Shown here one piece after another: positions 51,272 to 60,745 of a stretch of 64,000 nt of DNA. Source of the DNA: Mesorhizobium sp. 131-2-1 (lineage in GTDB: Bacteria; Pseudomonadota; Alphaproteobacteria; Rhizobiales; Rhizobiaceae); assembly GCF_016756535.1 (NCBI RefSeq), contig NZ_AP023247.1, positions 2,914,501 through 2,978,500 on the forward strand. Reading direction: 5' to 3'. The first letter of the stretch is position 1, and every line of letters starts with the position of its first letter. The notes below the pieces were generated by a model, which saw nothing but the letters and a program-made list of their open reading frames with translations, was not told the origin of the DNA and did not search any database. Made by a program: the position numbers and the translations under genes.

Positions 51272-52531
51272 CTAATGCAGCCGAGGCGTCGCGCCCTGGC
51301 CTTTGTCGTCGATGACGAGGCCACGATAGAAGCGGTCGAGCGTGAAGGGCGCGTTGAGCTCGTGCGGCTCGTCCTTGGCGATGGTCCAGGCAAAGCACAA
51401 GCCGGAGGCCGGCGTCGCCTTGAAGCCGCCGTAGCACCAGCCGCAATTGAGATACATGCCAGGCAGCGGGCCGGCGGTGATGATCGGCGAGCCGTCCATT
51501 GTCATGTCGCAGAGACCGCCCCAGGAGCGCAGCATGCGCACGCGCGCCAGGCCGGGGAACAGCGCCAGCATCTCGCTCATCACCTCATCGACGATCGGCA
51601 GACTGCCGCGCTGGGCATAGCTGTTGTAGCCGTCGAGGTCGCCGCCATAGACCAGGCCGCCCTTGTCGGACTGCGAGATGTAGAAGTGGCCCATGCCGAA
51701 GGTCAGGATGGTGTCGATGATCGGCTTCAGCGATTCCGACACGAAGGCCTGCAGCACATGGCTCTCGATCGGCATCTTGTCGATGCCGGCCAGCTGCATG
51801 ACGCGGCCGGTGCTGCCGGCAACGGCGAGCGCCACCTTCTTGGCCCGGATCTCGCCGCGCGTCGTCGACACGCCGGTGATGCGGTCGCCGTCGCGCAGGA
51901 AGCCGGTGACCTCGCAATTCTCGACGATGTCGACGCCGCGCCGGTCGGCACCGCGCGCATAGCCCCAGGCCACCGCATCGTGGCGGGCGCTGCCGGCGCG
52001 CCGCTGCATCAGGCCGCCAATGACAGGGAACCGCGCCGAGCCGGAAACGTCGAGCGCCGGCACGAGCCGCTTGATCTGGTCGACGGTCATCAGCTCGGCA
52101 TCGACGCCGAGATGGCGCATGGCGTTGCCGCGCCTGGCATAGTCGTCGAACTGGGCGGGCGTATGCGCCAGGTTCAGACAGCCGCGCTGCGAGAACATGA
52201 CGTTGTAGTTCAGGTCGTGCGAGAGGTTTTCCCAAAGCTTCATCGAATGCTCGTAGAAGCGGGTGTTGGAAGGCAAAAGGTAGTTCGAGCGCACCGCGGT
52301 GGTGTTGCGGCCGACATTGCCTGAGCCCAGCCAGCCCTTCTCCAGCACCGCGACATTGGTGATGCCGTGCTCCTTGGCGAGGTAGTAGGCGGTCGACAGG
52401 CCGTGCCCGCCACCGCCGATGACGATCACGTCGTAGGATGCCTTCGGGTCCGGCTTGCGCCAGGCCGGCTTCCAGTCCTTGTTGCCGCTGAGCGCGTTCT
52501 TGAGGAGCGAAAAGGCCGAATATTCCGCCAT
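51272..52531 (-). CDS. soxB: Sarcosine oxidase beta subunit
   Basis: A 419-residue flavoprotein. YDVIVIGGGGHGLSTAYYLAKE (residues 33-54) binds noncovalent FAD; the His in GSARHDAVAWG (about residue 184) corresponds to the His bearing covalent FMN in characterised SoxB. Sarcosine binds in this subunit. It is the first gene of soxBDAG and is divergent from a mechanosensitive channel gene across 195 bp. No serine hydroxymethyltransferase (glyA) or purU is next to this operon, unlike several known sox clusters. Confidence 0.95.
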   Translation of the reverse strand: MAEYSAFSLLKNALSGNKDWKPAWRKPDPKASYDVIVIGGGGHGLSTAYYLAKEHGITNVAVLEKGWLGSGNVGRNTTAVRSNYLLPSNTRFYEHSMKLWENLSHDLNYNVMFSQRGCLNLAHTPAQFDDYARRGNAMRHLGVDAELMTVDQIKRLVPALDVSGSARFPVIGGLMQRRAGSARHDAVAWGYARGADRRGVDIVENCEVTGFLRDGDRITGVSTTRGEIRAKKVALAVAGSTGRVMQLAGIDKMPIESHVLQAFVSESLKPIIDTILTFGMGHFYISQSDKGGLVYGGDLDGYNSYAQRGSLPIVDEVMSEMLALFPGLARVRMLRSWGGLCDMTMDGSPIITAGPLPGMYLNCGWCYGGFKATPASGLCFAWTIAKDEPHELNAPFTLDRFYRGLVIDDKGQGATPRLH

Positions 52532-52726
52532 GTTTCATGTCGTCCGGTTTGTGCGATGCGGCAGACTATAGAGCAGGCGGCGGGCGCAAAGCCAAGATTG
52601 CGCCATCGCTTTTCGACTGGCCGACTTCCACTTGCCTGACCGGGGACGGCTTGCCGCGGGGTATGGCGGTCTTTATCAAGAACGAAATTTTCGAAGTCTT
52701 TTCGGCAGCGAGTCGCCATCAACGTC

Positions 52727-55216
52727 ATGTTCTTCCGATTGCTTCGCCTGATCCTGGTTCTGATGCTCGCCGTTTGCGCGCAGCCTTCGCTCGATGCAAT
52801 GGCGCAGGCGATCGGCCAGGGTTCGGCGCAACTGATCGCCGACCAGCAGAAGGTCGTCCAGGATCTGACGGCCAAGACCGATGGTCTCGAAAAGAAGGTC
52901 GCCGACGACGCCGAGGACGACGCGGCACTTGTCGACATCCGCCTGCAGCTCGAGGATCTGTCGCGGGCGGCGCTGAACAGCGCACTGGCCTTCCGCTCGC
53001 GCCTTGCCGACATCAACAATCGGATCGACGTGCTTGGCCCGCCGCCGGCGCAGGGGCAGCCGCAGGAGCCGGCGATCGTCACCAACGAGCGCGGCGCGCT
53101 GGCCGCCGAAAAGGCCGAGATCAACGCCGTCATCGCCGGCGCACAAAACCTGTCGATCCGCATCAACGGGCTGATCGACAAGATCGGCGTCATGCGCAGC
53201 GACCTTTTCCGCAATTTCCTTGCCAAACGCTACGAACTGACGGACGCGCTCAGTCCGCAGGCCTTTTCCGATGCGCACGAGCAATTCACCGGCCTTTACA
53301 AGGCCGTCTCGTCCTGGCTGACCTTCGCCTTCAAATTCAAACTCCAGGCCGTCCTCGCCGCGGCCCTGATGGCGCTGGGACTGGCGGCGGTGCTGCTGGT
53401 CGGCGGGCGGCGCCTGTTCGGGCGCATCTTCGAAGCCGACCCGTCCGTCGAGGAGCCGTCCTATCTCAGCCGGCTTTCCGTGGCGTTCTGGTCGACGCTG
53501 CTGCCGTCCGCGGCGCTCGCGGTCTTCCTCGCCTCGACCGTGTTCTTCTTCAACTATTACAATGTGCTGCGCGGCGACATCGGCGTCTTCCTCAATGCGC
53601 TGCTCGCCGTCATCGCGGTGGTGTTCTGCGTCAACCGGCTGACCAACGCCGCGCTCGAGCCGCGCCTGCCGAACTGGCGCCTGATCCCGGTCGAGACCGG
53701 TCCGGCGCGCTGGCTGGTGCGGCTGACGACGGCGATGGCGGTGGTCATCGGCTTCAACAATTTCCTGTCCGTGGTCAACGACAAGATGGGCTCGCCGCTG
53801 TCGCTGACCATCGCGCGCAGCTTCGTTGCGACCATCATCGTCGGCGTCATCCTGATCCTGATGGGTCTGCTGAAGCCGTTCCGGGCGCGCGATGGAACAT
53901 GGCGCCCGTGGCCGGCCTGGCTTCGCGTCACCGCCATCGCGCTCGGTTTGTTCACCATCGCGGCGGCGCTGCTCGGCTATATCGGCCTTGCGCTGTTCGT
54001 CTCGCTGCAGGTGGTGGTCACCGGCACCGTGCTCGTCACCGCCTATATCGGCTTCCTGTCGGCACGGGCGATCGGCGAGGAGGGCGGCTTCGCCGATACG
54101 TCGGTCGGTCGCTGGCTGACCGCCAATTCCAGCTATGACGAAACCGCGCTCGACCAGCTCGGCCTCGTCGTCAGCATCGCCATCAACCTGATGATCGTGC
54201 TGGTGTTCCTGCCGCTGATCCTGCTGATGTGGGGGTTCCAACCCGGCGACATCCAGGCGTGGGCTTACAAGCTGGCGACGGGCGTCACCATCGGCTCGGT
54301 GACGATCTCGTTCACCGGCATCCTTAGCGGCATCGTCGTCTTCGTCATCGGCTATTTCCTGACGCGCTGGTTCCAGGGCTGGCTCGACGGCTCGGTGATG
54401 GCGCGCGGCAGGGTCGATACCGGGGTGCGCAACTCGATCCGGCTGGCGGTCGGCTATGCCGGCGTCGCCGTTGCCGGCCTCGTCGGCATCTCGGCGGCCG
54501 GCATCGACCTGTCAAACCTGGCACTCGTTGCCGGCGCCCTGTCGCTCGGTATCGGCTTCGGCCTGCAGAATGTGGTGTCGAACTTCGTCTCCGGCCTGAT
54601 CCTGCTTGCCGAGCGTCCGTTCAAGGTCGGCGACTGGATCGTCGCCGGCGACACCACCGGCACGGTCAAGAAGATCAGCGTGCGCGCCACCGAGATCGAG
54701 ACGTTCCAGCGGCAGTCGGTGATCCTGCCCAACTCGAACCTGATCAACAACGCGGTCGGCAACTGGACGCACCGCAACAAGCTCGGCCGGATCGACATCA
54801 AGGTCGGCGTCGCCTATGGCAGCGACGTCAAGCGGGTGCATGCGCTTCTGCTCGACATCGCGCGCAGCCATCCGCTGGTGCTGAAAAACCCCGAACCGTT
54901 CGTGCTGTTCGCCAATTTCGGCACCGCCGCGCTCGAATTCGAGATACGGGTGTTCCTCGCCGACATCCTGAACGGCAACATCGTGCAGAACGACATCCGC
55001 TTTGCCATCTTCGATGAGTTCAACAGCGAGCATATCGAAATCCCCTCGACCCCGCGCGCAGTGGTCGAAGCGAAGAAGGCCGAGGCATGGCCGCTCGACG
55101 ACGACAAGATGGAGGCCGACTTCGCCGAGAAGGAGCAAGCGGAGGCTGAAGCCGCGATCGAGAAGGCGCGCCAGGCGAAGTCGAGGCGCAAAGGCAGCAA
55201 ACCCGATCCGGATTGA
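52727..55216 (+). CDS. Large MscS-family mechanosensitive channel (DUF3772)
   Basis: An 829-residue inner-membrane channel. A signal peptide (MFFRLLRLILVLMLAVCAQPSLDAMA) is followed by a periplasmic DUF3772-type helical domain to about residue 190, then about ten hydrophobic helices. The pore helix and vestibule are GALSLGIGFGLQNVVSNFVSG near residue 607, followed by the beta domain FKVGDWIVAGDTTGTVKKIS. A charged tail rich in Glu/Lys ends the protein. Role: pressure release on hypo-osmotic shock; N-methylated osmolytes handled by neighbours make this location sensible but the link is only suggestive. The ribosome site is weak. Confidence 0.92.
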   Translation: MFFRLLRLILVLMLAVCAQPSLDAMAQAIGQGSAQLIADQQKVVQDLTAKTDGLEKKVADDAEDDAALVDIRLQLEDLSRAALNSALAFRSRLADINNRIDVLGPPPAQGQPQEPAIVTNERGALAAEKAEINAVIAGAQNLSIRINGLIDKIGVMRSDLFRNFLAKRYELTDALSPQAFSDAHEQFTGLYKAVSSWLTFAFKFKLQAVLAAALMALGLAAVLLVGGRRLFGRIFEADPSVEEPSYLSRLSVAFWSTLLPSAALAVFLASTVFFFNYYNVLRGDIGVFLNALLAVIAVVFCVNRLTNAALEPRLPNWRLIPVETGPARWLVRLTTAMAVVIGFNNFLSVVNDKMGSPLSLTIARSFVATIIVGVILILMGLLKPFRARDGTWRPWPAWLRVTAIALGLFTIAAALLGYIGLALFVSLQVVVTGTVLVTAYIGFLSARAIGEEGGFADTSVGRWLTANSSYDETALDQLGLVVSIAINLMIVLVFLPLILLMWGFQPGDIQAWAYKLATGVTIGSVTISFTGILSGIVVFVIGYFLTRWFQGWLDGSVMARGRVDTGVRNSIRLAVGYAGVAVAGLVGISAAGIDLSNLALVAGALSLGIGFGLQNVVSNFVSGLILLAERPFKVGDWIVAGDTTGTVKKISVRATEIETFQRQSVILPNSNLINNAVGNWTHRNKLGRIDIKVGVAYGSDVKRVHALLLDIARSHPLVLKNPEPFVLFANFGTAALEFEIRVFLADILNGNIVQNDIRFAIFDEFNSEHIEIPSTPRAVVEAKKAEAWPLDDDKMEADFAEKEQAEAEAAIEKARQAKSRRKGSKPDPD

Positions 55217-55256
55217 GACTTAGAATTCAGGCAAGACCTGACGGGTGCAAACGGGA

Positions 55257-55688
55257 TCAGAAGCCCAGCCGGTCGATCTCTGCGACGGGATACATTCGTG
55301 AGAGGTGATACCGGTTCTGCTCATCGGTATATCCGAGAAGCTTCCCCTCCAGCCACTCCAACTGCGGGCACCAGGCGCCGCGATGCAGAAGTTCGAGAAG
55401 CAACCAATAGCTTGCCACCCTCCATTCTTCGCCTTCGAGGGCATAGAAATAATAGTCGATCTTGATCAGGGTCCCGCCCAGTCCTTTCCTTTCAACCGTC
55501 CGGACATGCTCGGACAGCTTTCCGTTGGCAACATGAGTTGCGAAGTCTTGATTGGCCAATGCATCGGACTTTTCAAAGCCGTCGATGCGCTCGTGTACGA
55601 ACACGGCAAAGGGCTTGGTCCCTGCAAGCATCATCTCCAGCTCGCGGTTGGTGTGCTGGGGGTAGGGGTAAGGCTCTTTGCGGTTCAT
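55257..55688 (-). CDS. Hypothetical protein, 143 residues
   Basis: I do not recognise the family. The protein is soluble, with no signal or membrane helix. Visible segments are NRELEMMLAGTKPFAVFVHE, LIKIDYYFYALEGEEWRVAS and LLLELLHRGAWCPQLEWLEG, suggesting an alpha/beta fold. Composition is somewhat AT-richer than the flanks. It is convergent with the MscS gene (40 bp gap) and divergent from the small exported protein at 55878. The ORF is of credible length and begins at an ATG, but the ribosome site is not strong. Function unknown. Confidence 0.65.
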   Translation of the reverse strand: MNRKEPYPYPQHTNRELEMMLAGTKPFAVFVHERIDGFEKSDALANQDFATHVANGKLSEHVRTVERKGLGGTLIKIDYYFYALEGEEWRVASYWLLLELLHRGAWCPQLEWLEGKLLGYTDEQNRYHLSRMYPVAEIDRLGF

Positions 55689-55877
55689 CTGTTTAGTTCC
55701 CGTGACAGCCGAGTCAGAACTGGCCGACGCGGCGCATCAACGCTCCGAAAGCCAATTGCGGCATGAATGCGGCATTCAGTTGCGGTTCAGCTTCGATCTC
55801 ATATAAGCTCGCATGCAAAGGGCGAGAATGCCTTGCAAATGCAACAAGAAGGCGGTGTGGAAACACCGATATTGCAA

Positions 55878-56141
55878 ATGTGGAAGTCTGTCGTCGCCGC
55901 CATCGCTTTTCTTGCCGTGGGCGGGTCGGCTTTCGCCGCCAGCGCGGTCAACAAGGACGCCGAAACACGGACGCTGATCGTGACCGAGGGCGGCGGCAAG
56001 ACGGAGCTGGCGTTGGCCGCCGGCGAAACCGTGGAATTCTGCCCGAACGGCTGTTTCGTCACCTTGCCGAACGGTGACCTTGAAGCCCTTACCGGCTCGG
56101 AAACGGTCGAGATCTCGGGCGGCGTCGCCCGCATCAAGTAA
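55878..56141 (+). CDS. Small predicted periplasmic protein
   Basis: 87 residues from the ATG at 55878. A Sec signal peptide (MWKSVVAAIAFLAVGGSAFA) is followed by a mature domain of about 67 residues with CPNGCFVTLPNGDLEALTGS, including a C-x3-C pair that may form a disulfide, and a regular beta-like pattern. Other in-frame starts (55767, 55839) would bury the signal peptide behind extra residues; none has a good ribosome site. It ends 20 bp before a perfect intrinsic terminator. Family not recognised. Confidence 0.7.
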   Translation: MWKSVVAAIAFLAVGGSAFAASAVNKDAETRTLIVTEGGGKTELALAAGETVEFCPNGCFVTLPNGDLEALTGSETVEISGGVARIK

Positions 56142-56161
56142 ACCGGGCAGCATCTCTCGCG

Positions 56162-56190
56162 AAGGCCGGGCCAAGTGCCCGGCCTTTTAT
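56162..56190 (+). terminator. Rho-independent terminator
   Basis: AAGGCCGGGC (56162-56171) and GCCCGGCCTT (56177-56186) form a perfect 10-bp stem around a 5-nt loop, followed by TTAT and TGTTT. It terminates the small periplasmic protein gene and insulates the next operon, whose first gene starts at 56345. The DNA between, 56191-56344, must hold that operon's promoter. Confidence 0.9.
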
Positions 56191-56344
56191 TGTTTCCGGT
56201 AGCAGTTGTTTAACAATGACCGGGGAAATACCACGGCACAGCCTGGCCGCAACCTGACGTTTTAACGTTCGCTGCGTCATCTCCCGCTATATCCGATCCG
56301 AAGACGCCAAACACGGCGCGAAGGATCAGGCAGGGCAGTAAATC

Positions 56345-57784
56345 ATGGACGCGCGGTCGGACAGGAACGCAATTCCGCTTGCGGTCGATCTCGACGGCAC
56401 GCTGATTGCAACCGATCTTCTGTGGGAAGGCCTGTTCATCCTTCTCAAGCAGAATCCGCTCTATGTCTTCCTGGTGCCGTTCTGGCTGGCCGGCGGGCCG
56501 GCCAGGCTGAAGCAGGAGATCGCGGCCCGCATCGACATCGATCCGGCTTCGCTGCCTTATCGCGAGGCGCTGCTCGATCGGCTCCGCACCGAGCATCGGG
56601 AAGGTCGCAAGATCGTGCTGGCGACCGGCACGCCGCGCAAGTTCGCCGAGGCGATCGCCTCGCATCTGGGCATATTCGAGCGCGTCCTGGCAACCGATGG
56701 TCCGCACAACATGACCTCAGGCAGGAAACGCGACTCGCTGGTCGCCGCCTATGGCGACGGCGGCTTCGACTATGCGGGCAACAGCCGGCATGACCTCCAG
56801 GTCTTCGACGCCGCGCGCAGCGCGATCGTGGTGGCGCCCGACCGCCAGGCCGCGCGCTGGCAGGCCGCGCATGACGCCGAAACGGTCGCGGCGCCGAAGC
56901 CGACCTTGAAGACGTTCGTCAAGATGCTGCGCGTGCATCAATGGCTGAAGAATGCGCTGATCGCGGTGCCGATGGTGCTGTCGCACGAGTACTTCAACAT
57001 CGACATGATCTGGGAATGTGTGCTGGCGTTCATCTCCTTCAGCGCGACGGCTTCCGCCATCTACATCCTCAACGACTTCTTCGACCTCGCGCTCGACCGC
57101 AAGCATCCGACCAAGCGCAGCCGCCCCTTCGCCAGCGGCGCGCTGTCGATCCCGTTCGGCTTCGGCGCGATGGTGGCGCTGATCGCCGTCGGCATCGCCG
57201 CCGGTCTGTTGCTGCCGATAGAATTCCTTGGCGTGCTCGGCGGCTATATGGTCGTCACCACCGCCTATTCGCTGTCGTTCAAGCGCATGCTCCTGGTCGA
57301 TGTGCTGACGCTGGCCGGCCTCTACACGATCCGGGTGATGGCGGGTGCCGCGGCTACCGGCGTCGACGTCTCCTTCTGGCTGCTCGCCTTCTCGATCTTC
57401 TTCTTCCTGTCGCTGGCTCTGGTGAAGCGCTTCGTCGAATTGCGCACCACCGCCATTCCACCGGGTGAACGCATTGCCGGCCGCGGCTACCGCACCGAGG
57501 ATCAGGAGATCGTCGCCCAGGCCGGCATGGCCTCCGCCTTCTCCTCGGCCCTAGTGCTCGCGCTCTACATGGACAGCGTCGCAGTGCGCGAACTCTATCC
57601 GCATCCATGGGTGATGTGGCCGCTGGCGCCGATCGTGCTCTACCTAACCATGCGTGTCTGGATCCTCGCGCGCCGCGATGAGATGCACGACGATCCGGTC
57701 GTCTTCATCATCAGCGACTGGCGCAGCCAGATCGTTGTCGCCATCGGCGCCGCCCTTCTGGTCGCGGGAGGCTGGGGCTGGTGA
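56345..57784 (+). CDS. HAD phosphatase-UbiA prenyltransferase fusion (phosphoribosyl transfer to polyprenyl-P)
   Basis: 479 residues in two parts. Residues 1-175 are a HAD phosphatase domain: DLDGT (D15, D17), LATGTPRKF (T94) and K128, with motif IV as GNSRHD. Residues 185-479 are a UbiA membrane domain with about eight helices and NDFFDLALDRKHPTKRSRPF (243-261), the form seen in decaprenyl-phosphate phosphoribosyltransferases. One chain could thus transfer phosphoribose from PRPP to a polyprenyl phosphate and remove the 5-phosphate. The next gene, DprE1-like, overlaps by four bases, supporting the route to polyprenyl-phosphoryl arabinose. Ubiquinone or heme prenylation is less likely. Confidence 0.85.
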   Translation: MDARSDRNAIPLAVDLDGTLIATDLLWEGLFILLKQNPLYVFLVPFWLAGGPARLKQEIAARIDIDPASLPYREALLDRLRTEHREGRKIVLATGTPRKFAEAIASHLGIFERVLATDGPHNMTSGRKRDSLVAAYGDGGFDYAGNSRHDLQVFDAARSAIVVAPDRQAARWQAAHDAETVAAPKPTLKTFVKMLRVHQWLKNALIAVPMVLSHEYFNIDMIWECVLAFISFSATASAIYILNDFFDLALDRKHPTKRSRPFASGALSIPFGFGAMVALIAVGIAAGLLLPIEFLGVLGGYMVVTTAYSLSFKRMLLVDVLTLAGLYTIRVMAGAAATGVDVSFWLLAFSIFFFLSLALVKRFVELRTTAIPPGERIAGRGYRTEDQEIVAQAGMASAFSSALVLALYMDSVAVRELYPHPWVMWPLAPIVLYLTMRVWILARRDEMHDDPVVFIISDWRSQIVVAIGAALLVAGGWGW

Positions 57785-59139
57785 TCAGGGGCGGCGAACG
57801 TTTCGGCAGTTTCGGGCTGGCGACGCCTCCGGCACGCCATTCCATACCGGCCGACGATGCCATCGCGCTGCTGAAGAGCGGTGCGGCCAAGCCGGGCTCG
57901 CTGCTCGGCTATGGCAATGGCCGTTCCTATGGCGACACCTGCCAGAACAAGGGCGGCTCGGTGGCCGACATGCGGCCGCTCAACCACATCCGCGCCTTCA
58001 ATGCCGAGACAGGCGTGGTCGAGGCCGATGCCGGCGTGCTTCTGTCCGACATCATCGCCCATGCAGCACCCTACGGCTTCTTCCCGGCGGTGGTTCCCGG
58101 CACGCAACTCGTGACGCTCGGCGGGGCGATTGCCAACGACGTCCACGGCAAGAACCATCACCGGCGCGGCACGTTCGGCTGCCATGTCGAATCGCTGACG
58201 TTGCTGCGTTCGGACGGCAGGACCTATCGCTGCTCCTCGACGGACAATGCGCGGCTGTTCCGGGCAACCATCGGCGGCATGGGGCTGACCGGGCTGATCC
58301 TGTCGGCCTCGATCCGGCTGATGCGGGTGCCCTCGCTCGACATCGTCGAGACGGCGACGCCATTTCGCGATCTCGGCGAATTCTTCGAGCTCGCCGAGGC
58401 GGCCGACCAGGCCAATGAATATGCCGTCGCCTGGATCGACCAGCTCGCCCACGGACATGAGCGAGGGCGCGGCTTGCTGTTCACCGGCAACCATGCCGAG
58501 CATGGCTCGCACACGGCGACCCGCGCCGGCGCCCGCCTTTCGGTGCCGCTGCAGCCGCCGTTCAATGTGCTCAACCGGCCATTCCTCACCGTCTTCAACG
58601 CCGCTTACCGGTGGAAGAAGGGGCGGTCGCCGGCGCCGCGCCAGGTTGGCTACCAGGGCTTCTTCTTTCCGCTCGACGGTGTTGGCGACTGGAACCGGCT
58701 CTACGGGCCGAAAGGCCTTTTCCAGCACCAGAGCGTGGTGCCGGAGGAGACCGCGCGGCATGCTGTGCCGGCACTGCTGGAGGCGGTAAGGCGCGCCGGA
58801 CAAGGGTCGTTCCTCACCGTGCTGAAACGCTTCGGCAAAGTCCGCTCGCCGGCGCTGCTGTCGTTTCCGAGGCCCGGTTACACGCTGACGCTCGACTTCC
58901 CCAACCGGGGCGACAAGACACTCAGGCTGCTCTCCGAACTCGACCGCATCACGGTCGAGGCGGGCGGCGCGGTCAACCCCTACAAGGACGCGCGCATGGG
59001 CGCCGAGACCTTCGCGGCGTCCTTCCCGGACTGGCAGCGGCTGGAGACGTTGCGCGACCCCGCATTCATGTCCGACTTCTGGGTACGGACGGCAAAGAAA
59101 TTGGATGAAAGGCGAGGGACGGCAGAGGCGGCGGATTAG
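57781..59139 (+). CDS. DprE1-like FAD oxidase (decaprenylphosphoryl-ribose 2-oxidase family)
   Basis: A 452-residue VAO-type flavoprotein with a GTG start overlapping the previous stop. The FAD-binding YGNGRSYGDTCQNKGGSVAD and MRPLNHIRAF (residues 40-70) closely follow the DprE1 pattern, as do VVPGTQLVTLGGAIANDVHG and NHHRRGTFGCHVESLTLL near residue 125. A Lys/Asp-rich C-terminus NPYKDARMGAETFAASFPDW corresponds to the DprE1 active-site end. It would oxidise C2 of a lipid-linked ribofuranose. A short SDR partner of DprE2 type is absent; an extended SDR is encoded two genes on. Confidence 0.85.
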   Translation: MIRGGERFGSFGLATPPARHSIPADDAIALLKSGAAKPGSLLGYGNGRSYGDTCQNKGGSVADMRPLNHIRAFNAETGVVEADAGVLLSDIIAHAAPYGFFPAVVPGTQLVTLGGAIANDVHGKNHHRRGTFGCHVESLTLLRSDGRTYRCSSTDNARLFRATIGGMGLTGLILSASIRLMRVPSLDIVETATPFRDLGEFFELAEAADQANEYAVAWIDQLAHGHERGRGLLFTGNHAEHGSHTATRAGARLSVPLQPPFNVLNRPFLTVFNAAYRWKKGRSPAPRQVGYQGFFFPLDGVGDWNRLYGPKGLFQHQSVVPEETARHAVPALLEAVRRAGQGSFLTVLKRFGKVRSPALLSFPRPGYTLTLDFPNRGDKTLRLLSELDRITVEAGGAVNPYKDARMGAETFAASFPDWQRLETLRDPAFMSDFWVRTAKKLDERRGTAEAAD

Positions 59140-59261
59140 GTAGAACTCGAATAAATCATGGTAAACAAAACGTTAAGACCAGGGTTTACTCGAAACAGTC
59201 ACGTGGTTTCACGAAATTTTTGCAGGTTTGTAGTAGGACCGCTGCGGGGCAGGGTGGCAAC

Positions 59262-59711
59262 ATGAAATACATCGTCTTCATTCTCTTCACGGTCATGACC
59301 AATGCCGCGGCGCAGCTGATGCTGAAGCAAGGCATGATGTCGCTCGGGCCGATTTCGTTCGAGGGCACCAATCCGCTCCTGAAGCTGCTGCAGATCGTCT
59401 TCAGCCCCTGGGTATTCCTCGGGCTCTGCACTTTCGTCATCTCGATGGCCTCGCACCTCTATGTGCTGTCCAAGGTCGAGCTCAGCTTCGCCTATCCGTT
59501 CCTCAGCCTTGCCTACGTTGCGGTGGCGGTGTTCGCCTACTTCGTCTTCCGCGAGGACCTCAACGGTTGGCGCATTGCCGGCATCGCCTGCATCTGCGTC
59601 GGCACGGTGCTGATCGCCCAGAGTGGCCAGGATTTGGGTGGGCGCGGGCATGAGGACCAGACCGCTTCCATCACACAAGACAAGATCGGCAGCAGCGAGA
59701 TCGTTCGATGA
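59262..59711 (+). CDS. Small EamA/SMR-like four-helix transporter
   Basis: A 149-residue membrane protein with four predicted helices, from MKYIVFILFTVMTNAAAQLM to GIACICVGTVLIAQSG, and a hydrophilic tail of about 25 residues. The fold is that of SMR/ArnE-type subunits, several of which flip lipid-linked sugars across the inner membrane. It begins 122 bp after the DprE1-like gene and overlaps the SDR gene by four bases. Flipping of the lipid-linked pentose is the natural hypothesis; drug export is the alternative. Confidence 0.75.
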   Translation: MKYIVFILFTVMTNAAAQLMLKQGMMSLGPISFEGTNPLLKLLQIVFSPWVFLGLCTFVISMASHLYVLSKVELSFAYPFLSLAYVAVAVFAYFVFREDLNGWRIAGIACICVGTVLIAQSGQDLGGRGHEDQTASITQDKIGSSEIVR

Positions 59712-60715
59712 GACATGTGATTTTCGGCGGCGACGGTTTCGTCGGTCGTCACCTTGCTCCCAAGCTTGTTGCCGACGGCGAAGAGGTCGTTGTCGCCGAC
59801 ATCGTCAAGAGCGATCTGCCGCACTATCGCTCGGCCCGTTTCGTCACATGCGACGTCACCGATCCGGCCTCGGTCGCGGCGGTCGGGCTCAAGGGCGACG
59901 ACATGGTCTACAACCTTTCGGCGAAGATGCTGTCGCCGATCCAGGTGCGCGCCAAGCGGCACGACTTCTTCTTCCCGGTCAACTTCCACGGCACCGAGCA
60001 CATCATCAAGGCGATGGACAAGGCCGGCGCGTCGAAGCTCGTCCACTACACGACCGACATGATCTACGGCCATACGGTGACGCTGCCGATGACAGAGGAG
60101 CATCCGGTCGCGCCGCTCGGCGAGTACGGCCTGTCGAAGCTGAAGACCGAGGAGCTTGCCGCCGAGTGGCGCAAGCGCGGCATGTCGATCTCGCTGTTCA
60201 GGCCGCGCCTGATCATCGGCCCCGGCCGCCTCGGCATTTTGGAAAAACTGTTCAAGCTGATCGACTGGAATTGCCCCGTGCCGATGATCGGCTCGGGCAA
60301 AAATCCCTACCAGTTCATCTCGGTGTTCGACTGCGCGGAGGCCGCCCGCGCGGCCTGGAAGGCGGGCGTGCCGAACGAGGCCTACAATCTCGGCTCGCTC
60401 AACCCGCCGCCGGTCAAAAAACTGCTCGGCGATCTGATCCGGCATGCCGGCTCGAAATCGATCCTGATCCCTACACCGGGCTGGGCGGTCAAGCGCACGC
60501 TCGACCTGCTCGACCTCGTCAACATGCCGATCATGGATCCGGAACAGTATCTTATCGCCGATGAGGAGTGCGTGCTGGACGTGTCCAAGGCCGAGCGTCA
60601 GCTCGGCTGGGTACCGCAATATCGCGACGAGGACATGCTGATCGCCGCCTATAGCGAATACCGCGCCAAGAAGGACGGCCATGCCGTCGCCACCGAACAT
60701 GTGCCCGCCGAATAA
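59708..60715 (+). CDS. Extended SDR (NAD-dependent epimerase/dehydratase)
   Basis: A 335-residue extended SDR. The Rossmann motif is variant but clear, HVIFGGDGFVGRHLAP at residue 3; the catalytic YGLSK (Y-x3-K) is near residue 140 preceded by Thr/Asp (HYTTDMIYG). The C-terminal domain includes FRPRLIIGPGRLGILEKLF. It could reduce the keto-sugar made by the DprE1-like enzyme or epimerise a nucleotide sugar. It is coupled to the small transporter by ATGA and followed 30 bp later by a class III aminotransferase. Substrate not established. Confidence 0.85.
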   Translation: MRHVIFGGDGFVGRHLAPKLVADGEEVVVADIVKSDLPHYRSARFVTCDVTDPASVAAVGLKGDDMVYNLSAKMLSPIQVRAKRHDFFFPVNFHGTEHIIKAMDKAGASKLVHYTTDMIYGHTVTLPMTEEHPVAPLGEYGLSKLKTEELAAEWRKRGMSISLFRPRLIIGPGRLGILEKLFKLIDWNCPVPMIGSGKNPYQFISVFDCAEAARAAWKAGVPNEAYNLGSLNPPPVKKLLGDLIRHAGSKSILIPTPGWAVKRTLDLLDLVNMPIMDPEQYLIADEECVLDVSKAERQLGWVPQYRDEDMLIAAYSEYRAKKDGHAVATEHVPAE

Positions 60716-60745
60716 GGCGACCAAGGCCAACAGGAGATTTTCGAG

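Noticed and set aside
59140-59261. CtrA-type cell-cycle binding sites in the AT-rich gap
   Set aside because: TTAA-like pieces are present but not with the TTAA-N7-TTAA spacing, so I do not call a site.
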